Origin: Desulfovibrionaceae bacterium
Lineage (GTDB): Bacteria > Desulfobacterota > Desulfovibrionia > Desulfovibrionales > Desulfovibrionaceae
Direction: 5' to 3'
DNA: 33,579 nt
Assembly (NCBI GenBank): GCA_022510785.1
Contig: JAFLSV010000022.1
Location: 1-33,579, forward strand
The number at the start of each line of letters is the position of its first letter. The stretch's first letter is position 1. Below, one piece after another: positions 1 through 6,571 of this stretch. Under the pieces are notes generated by a model, which was not told the origin of the DNA, did no database searches, and saw only the letters and a program-made list of their open reading frames with translations. A program made the position numbers and the translations under genes.

Positions 1-1676
1 CCGCCCCGCCGCGCCTCCTCCATGAAACGCTTGATTTCCGCATCCACCAGACGCGCGGTTTCCTCGCTGACATGGCTTGTGTGCCCCCACTCCCGGCCCA
101 GGAACACTTCTTCCTCGTGCTCGCCGATGGCCTGGGGGCCGATGACGTCGCTCATGCCCCACTCGCACACCATCTTGCGGGCCATTTTGGAGGCCCGCTC
201 AATGTCGTTGCCCGCGCCCGTGGTCATTTCGTTCATGACCAGCTCCTCGGCCACCCGGCCGCCCAGAAGCACCACCAGATTGTTGCGCAGGAAGGTGCGG
301 GAATAGCCGTGGCGGTCTTCCTCGGGCAGCTGCATGGTCACGCCCAGGGCGCGCCCGCGCGGAATGATGGACACCTTGTGCACAGGGTCGGTGCCGGGCA
401 GCATCCTGGCCGCCAGGGCGTGCCCGGCCTCGTGATAGGCCGTGATGCGCTTTTCCTCGTCGCTGAGGATGAGGCTGCGCCGCTCCTTGCCCATCAGCAC
501 CTTGTCCTTGGCGTACTCGAAGTCCGCCATGTCCAGCCGTTCCTTGTTCAGCTTGGCGGCCTGAAGCGCCGCCTCGTTGACCAGGTTTTCCAGATCCGCG
601 CCGGAAAAGCCCGGCGTGCCCTTGGCCAGGGTATCCAGATTGACGTTGTCGTTCAGCGGGGTGCGCTTGGTGTGCACCTCAAGGATGCGCTGGCGGCCGC
701 GCAAGTCGGGGGTGGACACCACCACCTGCCGGTCAAAGCGGCCGGGCCGCAGCAGGGCGGGATCCAGCACATCGGGCCGGTTGGTGGCCGCAATGAGAAT
801 AACGCCCTCGTTGGACTCAAAGCCGTCCATTTCCACCAGCAGCTGGTTGAGCGTCTGCTCGCGCTCGTCGTGACCGCCGCCCAGACCCGCGCCGCGCTGA
901 CGGCCCACGGCGTCAATTTCATCAATAAAAATCAGGCAGGGCGCGTTTTTCTTGCCCTGGGTAAACAAATCCCGCACGCGGGAGGCCCCCACCCCCACGA
1001 ACATTTCCACAAAATCCGAACCCGAAATGGAAAAGAAGGGCACCCCGGCCTCGCCGGCCACGGCGCGGGCCAGCAGGGTCTTGCCGGTGCCCGGAGGGCC
1101 GACGAGCAGCACCCCCTTGGGAATGCGGCCGCCAAGCCGGGTGAACTTGCGCGGATTGGAGAGAAATTCCACCACTTCGGCCAGCTCTTCCTTGGCCTCG
1201 TCCACGCCCGCCACGTCCGCAAAGGTCACGCGGCCCTGTTCCTGCGTGATCATGCGCGCCCGCGAGCGGCCGAAGGACATGGCCTTGCCGTTGCCGCCCT
1301 GCATCTGGCGCATGAAGAAAATCCAGACCCCGATGAGCAGCAGCATGGGAAACCACGACACAAGCAGCGTCATGAGCATGGGCGGCTCTTCGGGCGGCTC
1401 GGCCCTGATGATGACCTTGCGCTCCAGCAGATGATCCACGAGGCCCGGGTCGTCCGGAGCGTATGTCTGAAAGGCCATATCGTTCTGCATGCGGCCCTTG
1501 ACGACGTGCCCCTGGATGCTGACCTCCCTGACCTCCCCGCGATCCACCTGAGCCAGAAAATCGCTGTAGGCCAGGGACGAATTTTGGGAATAGGGCTCGC
1601 TGAAAACATTGAAAAGGACGACCATTGCCAGCGAAATGATCACCCAGAGCAGGAGGTTGCGGGAAAACTGGTTCAA
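1..1676 (-). CDS. ftsH: ATP-dependent zinc metalloprotease FtsH (5' part; C-terminus off the left edge)
   Basis: Membrane-anchored AAA+ protease that extracts and degrades membrane and short-lived cytosolic proteins as a hexamer. About 558 residues are visible. Reading order: N-terminal membrane segment (residues ~7-23), periplasmic part, second membrane segment (~105-125), AAA+ module with Walker A GPPGTGKT (~193-200), Walker B IFIDEID, second region of homology [18 protein letters not shown], then the zinc motif HEAGH at ~415-419. Family members are ~610-690 residues, so the C-terminal tail is outside the window. The start is a TTG at 1676-1674: it gives the family-typical [10 protein letters not shown] beginning, has GGAGG five bases upstream, and an in-frame TGA lies at 1707-1709 with no ATG between. 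ATG-only gene callers would miss it. It is divergent from selC. Identity is certain; the start is very likely. Confidence 0.97.
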   Translation of the reverse strand, partial: MNQFSRNLLLWVIISLAMVVLFNVFSEPYSQNSSLAYSDFLAQVDRGEVREVSIQGHVVKGRMQNDMAFQTYAPDDPGLVDHLLERKVIIRAEPPEEPPMLMTLLVSWFPMLLLIGVWIFFMRQMQGGNGKAMSFGRSRARMITQEQGRVTFADVAGVDEAKEELAEVVEFLSNPRKFTRLGGRIPKGVLLVGPPGTGKTLLARAVAGEAGVPFFSISGSDFVEMFVGVGASRVRDLFTQGKKNAPCLIFIDEIDAVGRQRGAGLGGGHDEREQTLNQLLVEMDGFESNEGVILIAATNRPDVLDPALLRPGRFDRQVVVSTPDLRGRQRILEVHTKRTPLNDNVNLDTLAKGTPGFSGADLENLVNEAALQAAKLNKERLDMADFEYAKDKVLMGKERRSLILSDEEKRITAYHEAGHALAARMLPGTDPVHKVSIIPRGRALGVTMQLPEEDRHGYSRTFLRNNLVVLLGGRVAEELVMNEMTTGAGNDIERASKMARKMVCEWGMSDVIGPQAIGEHEEEVFLGREWGHTSHVSEETARLVDAEIKRFMEEARRG

Positions 1677-1778
1677 AGCTGCCTCCGTGGCGGCTGCATG
1701 GTGGTATCAATGACACTGCGGCGGAACGGGACGCGCCCGTAAAACACCCGGGGGGATTTTCCGGCGGGTATTTTTTTG

Positions 1779-1807
1779 AATGTAATGCTTCCAGGGCCGT
1801 TTGACAA
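1779..1807 (-). promoter_or_regulatory. Probable sigma-70 promoter of ftsH
   Basis: On the minus strand TTGTCA (1807-1802), a 17-base spacer and TACATT (1784-1779) resemble a housekeeping promoter, about 100 bases before the ftsH TTG start. No clear heat-shock (sigma-32) motif was seen. Found by eye only. Confidence 0.35.
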
Positions 1808-1895
1808 TGACATGAAGCGGTCTTTCCTCCGGGGGCGCCCGTTTCGACACAAAAACACGACACGCGGCAGCCGCGCGCATGACGGCGCCGCGCCC

Positions 1896-1924
1896 TTGTC
1901 ATGAGCGGGCGCCGCGTGTATGCT
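1896..1924 (+). promoter_or_regulatory. Probable selC promoter
   Basis: TTGTCA (1896-1901), a 17-base spacer and TATGCT (1919-1924) end 7 bases before the first base of tRNA-Sec, the expected distance for a promoter that starts transcription at the tRNA 5' end. Confidence 0.5.
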
Positions 1925-1931
1925 TAAACGC

Positions 1932-2025
1932 GGAGGCGTCTCGTCACCGGTGTGGCGCCTGGTCTTCAAAACCAGTGGATGGCTGGAAGGTCATCGGCAG
2001 GTTCGACCCCTGTGCGTCTCCGCCA
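1932..2025 (+). tRNA. selC: tRNA-Sec (anticodon TCA)
   Basis: Selenocysteine tRNA that reads UGA with SelB and a SECIS element. It has an 8-bp acceptor stem (GGAGGCGT with GCGTCTCC, including G-T pairs), an extended D arm, the anticodon loop CTTCAAA with TCA at 1966-1968 on a 4-bp stem, a long variable arm, the T arm CAGG-TTCGACC-CCTG, and an encoded GCCA tail. It aligns arm by arm with E. coli selC. Its presence implies the cell makes selenoproteins. selC is a classical integration target for mobile elements, and imperfect copies of its T arm recur at 2668 and 6596. Confidence 0.96.
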
Positions 2026-2061
2026 GCAGAAAGCCGGGTGTGTCCATTGGCGGAGTGGCAC

Positions 2062-2133
2062 ATGATGACAAGTTATAACCAGTTACCGCCACTCGCCCCA
2101 GGAAAAGCGGCAGAAAGGCACAGGGGGCATTGA
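2062..2133 (+). CDS. Mini-ORF of 23 residues after selC (possible leader peptide)
   Basis: ATG ATG start at 2062 with GGAG 7 bases upstream; the product begins MMTSYNQLPPLAPG and ends at TGA 2131-2133. It is hydrophilic, proline-rich and matches no family I know. The next ORF (GTG 2137) begins 3 bases after this stop and that one overlaps a third by 4 bases, so the three look translationally coupled. It may be a leader peptide or a remnant of a longer gene. Coding status is uncertain. Confidence 0.35.
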   Translation: MMTSYNQLPPLAPGKAAERHRGH

Positions 2134-2136
2134 GCG

Positions 2137-2337
2137 GTGAGGGATACCCCCGTATCCCTGAACTGGAGTCGTCTGCTGAAATACTGGTCAACCATTTTCG
2201 CCATGCCTGGAGTGGCCCTCATCGCCACGGCGTTTTTCCGCTCAGACTGGCAGGCCGGATGCTTTTCAAGGCTTGTCCTCATTTATACAGGCGCATGGTT
2301 CCACGGGCTTTCACTTCCCACCAAAGGAGACAGATGA
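2137..2337 (+). CDS. Small two-segment membrane protein, unknown
   Basis: 66 residues from GTG 2137; AGGGGG lies about 10 bases upstream. Two hydrophobic stretches are visible: YWSTIFAMPGVALIATAFF and LVLIYTGAWFHGLSL, separated by a short charged/Cys-containing loop. The stop TGA (2335-2337) overlaps the ATG of the next ORF as ATGA, and the AAAGGAGA ribosome site of that gene lies inside this ORF; such overlap favours real coupled translation. Size and arrangement recall phage lysis or accessory membrane peptides, but I do not recognise the family. A start at the internal ATG (2203) is possible. Confidence 0.5.
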   Translation: MRDTPVSLNWSRLLKYWSTIFAMPGVALIATAFFRSDWQAGCFSRLVLIYTGAWFHGLSLPTKGDR

Positions 2338-2420
2338 GTCCCTATTTTTATGGGCTCATGGGCGGGCTGATAACCGCCGCCGGTGTTTACATCGCCCACC
2401 GCAAGGGGTGGATTGAGTAA
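2334..2420 (+). CDS. 28-residue single-pass membrane peptide (copy 1)
   Basis: ATG 2334 preceded by AAAGGAGA at a good distance. The product starts MSPYFYGLMGG, has one hydrophobic segment and ends HRKGWIE. A same-length relative lies in inverted orientation at 5994-6080 (SPCFYMLLGG...YRKGWIQ). Conservation of length, of the AGGAG site and of the GVYIAxRKGWI tail between two diverged copies is good evidence that this tiny gene is or was translated. Function unknown; a holin-like or toxin-like peptide would fit the size and charge pattern but is speculation. Transcription probably ends at the hairpin at 2511-2552. Confidence 0.6.
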   Translation: MSPYFYGLMGGLITAAGVYIAHRKGWIE

Positions 2421-2510
2421 GTCCGGCCCTGCTTCTTCCCATTTACGGCCCCACTCCGGGGAGTTTTCTTGCGGTGGAGACACAGCCCCCGCTCCAACAT
2501 CCTCAAGATA

Positions 2511-2552
2511 CGGCGCGATCAAGGCATAAACCTTGAGTGCGCCGTTTCTTTT
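2511..2552 (+). terminator. Rho-independent terminator after the small membrane-peptide genes
   Basis: CGGCGC (2511-2516) pairs with GCGCCG (2539-2544) and TCAAGG with CCTTGA around a 6-base loop, with one A-G mismatch and one G-T pair between the two helices. It is followed by TTTCTTTT. On the other strand the same hairpin would follow the Sel1-like tail. Confidence 0.6.
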
Positions 2553-2582
2553 GCATCATATCTCGCCGTTTTCCTGCTTCCT

Positions 2583-2667
2583 TCACAAATTTTCCTGTGC
2601 TCTTGTATATCCCTGCTCAGCCGCTTGTTTATAGAATTCTTCAGCATAATAAATTGTTATAATTCTA
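2583..2667 (-). pseudogene. 3' tail of a Sel1-repeat protein, cut at an att-like site
   Basis: The minus-strand frame ending at TGA 2585-2583 reads IYYAEEFYKQAAEQGYTRAQ followed by ENL. This is the consensus end of a Sel1-like (SLR/TPR-type) repeat: aromatic residue, K, AAEQGY, AQ, NL. Only about 23 residues remain. Upstream the frame runs directly into the selC-like repeat at 2668, after which no further Sel1 repeats appear. Sel1 proteins are solenoid scaffolds, often exported or on mobile DNA. Interpreted as a gene fragment left at an island junction. Confidence 0.6.
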
Positions 2668-2683
2668 ATTCGACTCCTGTGCG
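2668..2683 (+). repeat. selC T-arm-like repeat (candidate att site 1)
   Basis: ATTCGACTCCTGTGCG, identical over 16 bases to 6596-6611 and differing by one base from selC TTCGACCCCTGTGCG (2002-2016). It continues CGCCA, resembling the tRNA 3' end with an internal 4-base loss. AT-rich DNA lies on its left and GC-richer DNA on its right, as at the other copy. Confidence 0.55.
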
Positions 2684-2800
2684 CGCCAGCGAAAAGTGAG
2701 GCGGGCTGTCAAAAATGGGCACAAGTTCATGCTGCCAAGGCCATTTTCCCCTGCACACGATACACCTGCGCCATCCAGCGTGTGAGCTTTTAATAAGGAG

Positions 2801-2848
2801 GCGGCGATCTCCGACGGGCTTTTGAGGGAGCCCATTGTCGGTCGCCGC
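2801..2848. other. Strong nested hairpin in a 400-base gene-free stretch
   Basis: Between 2684 and 3083 I recognise no gene. This stretch contains a 17-bp folded arm: GCGGCGA (2801-2807) with TCGCCGC (2842-2848), CCGAC (2811-2815) with GTCGG (2837-2841), GGGCT (2816-2820) with AGCCC (2829-2833), an 8-base loop, and 3-base bulges TCT and ATT. It is not followed by a clear T-run. It could be a structured RNA, a recombination or transfer site, or a gene fragment with chance symmetry. Confidence 0.4.
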
Positions 2849-2966
2849 TCCACAATTCAGTAAATTGAAACGATGTCTGTGAATCACACAGTTTACCCAG
2901 ATAAAGCCGCGCGCAACGGGCCTTGCTCCCGGCCCTTATTCCTCCGATAGCCGGACTTGCCGCAGC

Positions 2967-2987
2967 CCGGGGGAATAATTCCCCCGG
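2967..2987. repeat. 21-base perfect palindrome
   Basis: CCGGGGGAAT (2967-2976) and ATTCCCCCGG (2978-2987) are exact reverse complements around one central base. It lies about 100 bases beyond the stop of the secreted-protein gene at 3084 and could terminate that transcript, although the downstream minus-strand sequence lacks a T-run. Confidence 0.4.
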
Positions 2988-3083
2988 ACACAGTAAAAAA
3001 CGTCGCAGGTCTTCCCAGGTATACAGCCTGATCCTCCCCAATTCTTTTCAAATTGACGCCTTTATCATTGTTGAGTGGGAGTT

Positions 3084-3833
3084 TCAATTTTTCTTAATTT
3101 CTTCTACCTTTTTTAAAAGTGATTTTTGAAGTGCTTGTGCATCATCATAATTTTCGTGATACAAGTCTGCATCATACAGGTATATCATGTTACGGGCTCT
3201 TGTAGCACAAAAAGCATAAGTGTTGTCCTTTTTCCATAAAAGGTTATTATTTTCACGCGTTGACTTTCCAAAATGTTTATTAAAAAATTTTAGTATATCA
3301 TTCATTATTATTTTATCTTCACACATAATCTCTACAATCATTAACTTAGATGTATCTGCAGATTTATCACATAAAAATCTTAGAGTGGCAGTTACTTGAG
3401 GTCCAGCAGACCCACCCAACGGGTTAGAAGGATGACTTACCTTATAACTTTTAGTATACTTAGTGACAAGTTTATCTATAAGATTATTTGATTCTTCTCT
3501 GGGCATAAGTTGCTTTAAACGCCCTATTGAATCACGTAATGAATCATTAAGTACATTTGTATCTGTCGAAGAGGGTTTTATACCTGGAAATTTGCTGCGA
3601 AAAGGAGATTCAAACCATATCGCACCAATAGATATTGCACCTTTTCCATTTCCACCAATTTCAGAACCAAACAAATTTTTAAAATCACCATTTCGTATAG
3701 ATTCTAAGACGCTTTTTTCATCGCTTCCCAAAATTGTCCCCAATTTGTCATAGGCCTCTTGCGCATATCCCGACAAGGGAGAAAGCAAGAAGAGCATACC
3801 AAGCAGCACCAAACAAATCGAACCTTTTTTCAT
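3084..3833 (-). CDS. Secreted protein of unknown function (paralog A)
   Basis: 249 residues. The N-terminus MKKGSICLVLLGMLFLLSPL followed by SGYAQEA is a Sec signal peptide, probably cut after A24. AAAGGAGA sits 8 bases before the ATG. It is paralogous to the product of 4727-5443: shared elements are SGYAQ, YDK, GSDEK-VLE-I, KN, RLKQL, FLCD, LWKKDN-YA, a YDADL tail and a charged helical C-terminus. The gene is far more AT-rich than the flanking chromosome, suggesting transfer. I recognise no domain. Two conserved regions with Cys (FLCD, CATRAR or NKCRICF) may form a small exported fold. Presumably periplasmic. Confidence 0.8.
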   Translation of the reverse strand: MKKGSICLVLLGMLFLLSPLSGYAQEAYDKLGTILGSDEKSVLESIRNGDFKNLFGSEIGGNGKGAISIGAIWFESPFRSKFPGIKPSSTDTNVLNDSLRDSIGRLKQLMPREESNNLIDKLVTKYTKSYKVSHPSNPLGGSAGPQVTATLRFLCDKSADTSKLMIVEIMCEDKIIMNDILKFFNKHFGKSTRENNNLLWKKDNTYAFCATRARNMIYLYDADLYHENYDDAQALQKSLLKKVEEIKKN

Positions 3834-3853
3834 GATGTTTCTCCTTTCTTTAG

Positions 3854-4615
3854 TTATAGTGACTTGGCCACAATTTCCTCGAAAAAGCGCCTGTAGGGGG
3901 AGGTTTGTTCCGCATTTTCAGGAAAATTTGTGGAAATTCCTTTGTAACCACGAGCATTATTGTGTGGAAGCTGTATAAGAGTAATCAATTTACCATCATA
4001 AGTTTTGTAATATTTGTAATAATAATAGAGGCGGCTTTCATCAATTTCTTTTTTATCTTTATCATTTTTTATGAGTTGAAATTTTTCTTTGAGAAAATTT
4101 TTCATATATTTAAATGGTAAGCTTCCATATGCTACAATCAGTTTAGGTTGTCAGACTTTAAAAATTTCTCCCCAATACTCATTTTGGGCAAACTGTTTCA
4201 TATTTTCATCGATATCTTTTTCATTTTCTGTGCGAAACGGCACAAAGCTTGCAAGTATCATGTGGTTATTCGTAAAAATTTTTGCGGCTTCTAAAGGAGA
4301 AGCTTTTTCACATTCCCGAATGTGCGCCAAACGCGAAAGTTCATAGCAAATTGCCTGCACTGGTTTTTTTATTTGAAATGTATTATTATCATTTTCAGTA
4401 AAAAAATCATTATCTTCAGGCCACAAAATTTGCTTAGTAACCAACTTGTCGTGTTCTTTTGCCTGGGGATTAATGGTCAGGAACAAATATTCGGCTCTTC
4501 CATCCCAGCTTCTTTCAGGACTATAAGAAAAATTGAATCCATATGGTGAAGGATACGCCATCATTTTTTCAAATATTTTTTTTGCCACTTGATGCAATTT
4601 CTGATCTTCACTCAT
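3854..4615 (-). pseudogene. Uracil-DNA-glycosylase-like protein interrupted by an in-frame UGA
   Basis: Two ORFs in the same frame are separated only by TGA at 4153-4151: the upstream part ends YWGEIFKV and the continuation reads QPKLIVAYGSLPFKYM, then IQLPHNNARGYKG near the end. Visible features fit the UDG superfamily: a LFLTINPQ motif (compare GLNPG), SFVPFRT, PKLIVAYG and a late PHNNARG resembling the HPS-type motif. Total would be about 252 residues. ATG 4615 is chosen because GGAG lies 6 bases upstream; ATG 4627 has no ribosome site. Either a nonsense mutation has killed it, or UGA is read as selenocysteine; selC lies 2.1 kb away, but I see only a weak hairpin after the UGA. Pseudogene is the default call. 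It lies between the two secreted paralogs on the same strand. Confidence 0.65.
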
Positions 4616-4651
4616 GTGCATCTCCATTTTTAGCGTTACAATTTTGGATAA

Positions 4652-4698
4652 AGCAAAGTCCGAAATCCATTTGTTTCAAACTTGTTCCGGACTTTGCT
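4652..4698 (-). terminator. 11-bp inverted repeat between gene 4727 and the UDG-like gene
   Basis: AGCAAAGTCCG (4652-4662) and CGGACTTTGCT (4688-4698) are exact reverse complements separated by 25 bases. On the minus strand the second arm is followed by TTATCC. It could end the transcript of the upstream secreted-protein gene or act as an operator for the UDG-like gene. Confidence 0.4.
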
Positions 4699-4726
4699 AA
4701 TACTGTTTGTGTAACATCAAGAAAGA

Positions 4727-5443
4727 TTACATTTGATTTTTTAGGTTTTCTTCCCCTTCTTTTTCCTTTTCGGAAAGTAATTTTGCAAGTTCACATGCAC
4801 TATCATAAAATTCATTCACCAAATCCGCATCATAAAAACATATTCTGCACTTATTGCTATTACTATAAGCATAGCTATTATCTTTTTTCCAGACAGATGT
4901 ATACTCATCAATAAATTCTGAATCGCCAAATCGTTTAGTTAAAACTTCTTCTGCCGCATTAAATTTATTTATATCAAAACGTATACATATATCCATCAAT
5001 TTGCATTCATTTGTAGTTTCATCACATAAAAATTCCATCATCTGTCCATTAGAGTATTTATAAAATTTAACATACTTACCACGTGGAATATTTAACGAAT
5101 TTTCATAACCTAACTGTTTTAAACGATTTATTGATTTTACTATTAAATTTCTTATTGATTGTAAATCAGAACCTGATTTAATTCCTTGCATTTCTCCACC
5201 AGCCGAGCTGTAGTTGTAAATTTGTGATTCCATACATTCTTTTATTCCATCACCAAAAGAAAGTTCGCCCAATATATTTTTAAGATCACTTTTTTGTATA
5301 GCTTCAAGCACATTTTTTTCATCACTTCCCACAATAACATTATATAAACCAACTTTATCATAGGTATCTTGCGCATATCCTGACTGGACAGAAAAAATGG
5401 AAAGAATACCAGACAGTATCAAGCAAATCGCACCATTTCTCAT
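4727..5443 (-). CDS. Secreted protein of unknown function (paralog B)
   Basis: 238 residues with a signal peptide (hydrophobic ICLILSGILSIF, probable cut after SGYA, residue 24) and AAGGAGAAGG before the ATG. It shares the SGYAQ-YDK, GSDEK-VLEAI, RLKQLG, FLCD, VWKKDNSYAY and YDADL elements and overall length with 3084-3833, at what looks like moderate identity, so the pair is an old duplication. AT-rich codon use matches its neighbours in the island and contrasts with the chromosome. It is the first gene of the minus-strand row 5443 to 3084. No recognised domain; exported, role unknown. Confidence 0.8.
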   Translation of the reverse strand: MRNGAICLILSGILSIFSVQSGYAQDTYDKVGLYNVIVGSDEKNVLEAIQKSDLKNILGELSFGDGIKECMESQIYNYSSAGGEMQGIKSGSDLQSIRNLIVKSINRLKQLGYENSLNIPRGKYVKFYKYSNGQMMEFLCDETTNECKLMDICIRFDINKFNAAEEVLTKRFGDSEFIDEYTSVWKKDNSYAYSNSNKCRICFYDADLVNEFYDSACELAKLLSEKEKEGEENLKNQM

Positions 5444-5572
5444 AATCCTTCTCCTTGTTTATACTACTGTCTTGACACCATCCAAAATGGAATTGATTTG
5501 CAAAGGCATATTACCAGTGCCTATTCCTTAATAAATCCTGGTATGAGACAGCAGTGAGTAAAGCGTTCGCCA

Positions 5573-5742
5573 ACAGGCACACTGTCGATTTTTTGTGGGT
5601 AAGAAGATACATATAACATACTGAATTTCAAGCTAGTTTTTCAGAAAAACGGGTGGCCAAAAAATTTTTTTTCAAGCTGACATTGACAATAAACACGGCT
5701 TGATATATAAGACCGCACGCCATTCATCGACAGTGTGCCTGT
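5573..5742. repeat. 17-bp inverted-repeat pair bounding a 170-base segment
   Basis: ACAGGCACACTGTCGAT (5573-5589) and ATCGACAGTGTGCCTGT (5726-5742) are exact reverse complements. Each arm also folds by itself (ACAG-GCACA-CTGT). The 170-base unit is AT-rich, has no ORF and carries a strong rightward promoter. It resembles a miniature inverted-repeat element or the ends of a deleted insertion sequence; I could not find a convincing target-site duplication. The whole stretch 5444-5993 contains no gene I can support. Confidence 0.5.
5683..5711 (+). promoter_or_regulatory. Near-consensus sigma-70 promoter
   Basis: TTGACA (5683-5688), exactly 17 bases, then TATAAG (5706-5711). This is among the best promoter matches in the window, yet no coding gene follows on this strand. 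Transcription would start near 5718 and run through the right inverted repeat to the hairpin at 5768-5830. Confidence 0.65.
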
Positions 5743-5827
5743 CAACGACGAGTCGTCCACATACGTCTTAAAAAAGCCCGGCGAAGCCAGCGCCGTTTCA
5801 AGCGGGCCAGGAATCTCCGCGCTTTTT
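5718..5827 (+). ncRNA. Candidate small RNA of about 110 bases
   Basis: Defined by the promoter at 5683-5711 and a terminator-like end. In order it contains a hairpin GACAG-TGTGC-CTGTC (5729-5743), a small GACG-AGT-CGTC hairpin, and a terminal fold in which TTAAAAAAGC (5768-5777) pairs with GCTTTTTTAA (5821-5830), enclosing CGGCG/CGCCG, and ends in six T. No ORF of useful size occurs within it. No known RNA family is recognised; the call rests on signals only. Confidence 0.35.
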
Positions 5828-5993
5828 TAAAAAGATGGCTCTATTTCTGCGGGAGACACTGCCCCCTCAGGAAAAATCCGGCGAAGGAGCGCAACGCGTC
5901 GCTGATACGCACGGACGCGTGGAAAGCCATGTTCCAGGCACAAGAGAGCCCCCGCTGAGGAGGGCTGTGCGTGCGGGAATGCCAGGGCGGGAT

Positions 5994-6080
5994 TTATTGA
6001 ATCCAGCCCTTGCGGTAAGCGATGTAAACGCCTGCTACGCTTGTCAGCCCGCCAAGAAGCATATAAAAACAGGGACTCAG
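5994..6080 (-). CDS. 28-residue membrane peptide (copy 2), possible CTG start
   Basis: Same length and pattern as 2334-2420: SPCFYMLLGG, a hydrophobic core, AGVYIAYRKGWIQ, TAA. At the position of the ATG in copy 1 this copy has CTG (6080-6078), with TAAGGAGG 9 bases upstream, just after the HTH gene's stop. An internal ATG at 6062 would give a 22-residue product. Either the copy uses a rare start or it has lost its start codon. It is the last gene behind the antitoxin-like gene 6092-6406. Confidence 0.45.
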   Translation of the reverse strand: MSPCFYMLLGGLTSVAGVYIAYRKGWIQ

Positions 6081-6091
6081 CTCGTGCCTCC

Positions 6092-6406
6092 TTATGCTTC
6101 GATATCGGCAAAATTGGTAATGGAAACAGCGCCATCGGGAAACCTGGCTATGACCTCGAGTTCTCCTCCCATGGCCTGAATATGGCTGCGGAGTGTGGAG
6201 ATATACATATCCGTCCTTTTTTCCATCTTGGCTACAGAGGGCTGTTTAATGTTCAATGCCTCGGCAAGAGCCTTCTGTGACAGTCCACGGGCACGGCGAA
6301 GTTCCTGAAGCGGCATGGCCCTCATCATTTCCCGGGCCTTTTCGTGCGCGCGCTGCCTGGATTCGGGAGACATTCTGGATTCAAGCTCATATATCTTTTT
6401 TGCCAT
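6092..6406 (-). CDS. XRE-type HTH antitoxin-like regulator (HigA-type)
   Basis: 104 residues. A helical N-terminus (residues 1-30) is followed by LQELRRARGLSQKALAEALN (~33-52), a classical helix-turn-helix of the XRE/Cro class, then IKQPSVAKMEKRTDMYISTL and a tail GGELEVIARFPDGAVSI. This layout is typical of antitoxins paired with an upstream RelE/HigB-type toxin. AAGGAAGG lies a suitable distance before the ATG. The upstream toxin is reduced to a fragment that overlaps the first codons by 20 bases, so this is an orphan antitoxin. It may still repress its own promoter or neutralise a toxin elsewhere. Confidence 0.85.
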   Translation of the reverse strand: MAKKIYELESRMSPESRQRAHEKAREMMRAMPLQELRRARGLSQKALAEALNIKQPSVAKMEKRTDMYISTLRSHIQAMGGELEVIARFPDGAVSITNFADIEA

Positions 6407-6512
6407 CTGCCAATCCTTCCTTTTCGAGTTCTTTCAAGTGCAGGGAATATTTGTCAAGAGAAGCAAAAATGCTCAGGACGAGCGTAGCCCAGCATCCAGG
6501 CTCCTCCGGCAT
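6387..6512 (-). pseudogene. Truncated C-terminus of a RelE/HigB-type toxin
   Basis: An open frame of 41 codons ends at TGA 6389-6387, inside the HTH gene. The last part, DKYSLHLKELEKEGLADGKK, resembles the conserved end of RelE/ParE-type toxins encoded just before this kind of antitoxin (pattern ADxxYxxHLxxLxxEG). The RNase-fold core expected upstream (about 80-90 residues) is missing: upstream lies AT-rich island-end sequence. Assignment by pattern and position; moderately sure. Confidence 0.5.
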
Positions 6513-6571
6513 CGGATTAAAGCGGGGGCATATTGGGGGGCATCTCCTTTGAGAGAAAATATTTTTAATAA

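Noticed and set aside
72..1742. 556-residue plus-strand ORF
   Set aside because: It is antisense to ftsH; the minus strand carries the FtsH motifs from a TTG start. High GC keeps the opposite strand open.
2130..2420. 96-residue ORF from TTG 2130 covering the peptide MSPYFYG
   Set aside because: The upstream part lies out of frame with the coupled membrane ORF 2137-2337, while the peptide has its own ribosome site and a same-length copy elsewhere; the fusion is fortuitous.
2471..2487. GAGACACAGCCCC similar to GAGACACTGCCCC near 5853
   Set aside because: Same strand although the neighbouring peptide genes are inverted relative to each other; short and probably coincidental.
2893..3087. Minus-strand ORF of 64 residues from a TTG
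   Set aside because: No ribosome site, no motif, crosses a perfect palindrome; treated as non-coding.
5835..6179. 114-residue plus-strand ORF
   Set aside because: Antisense to the small peptide and the end of the HTH gene; no motif, and the strong upstream promoter is better explained by a short terminated RNA.
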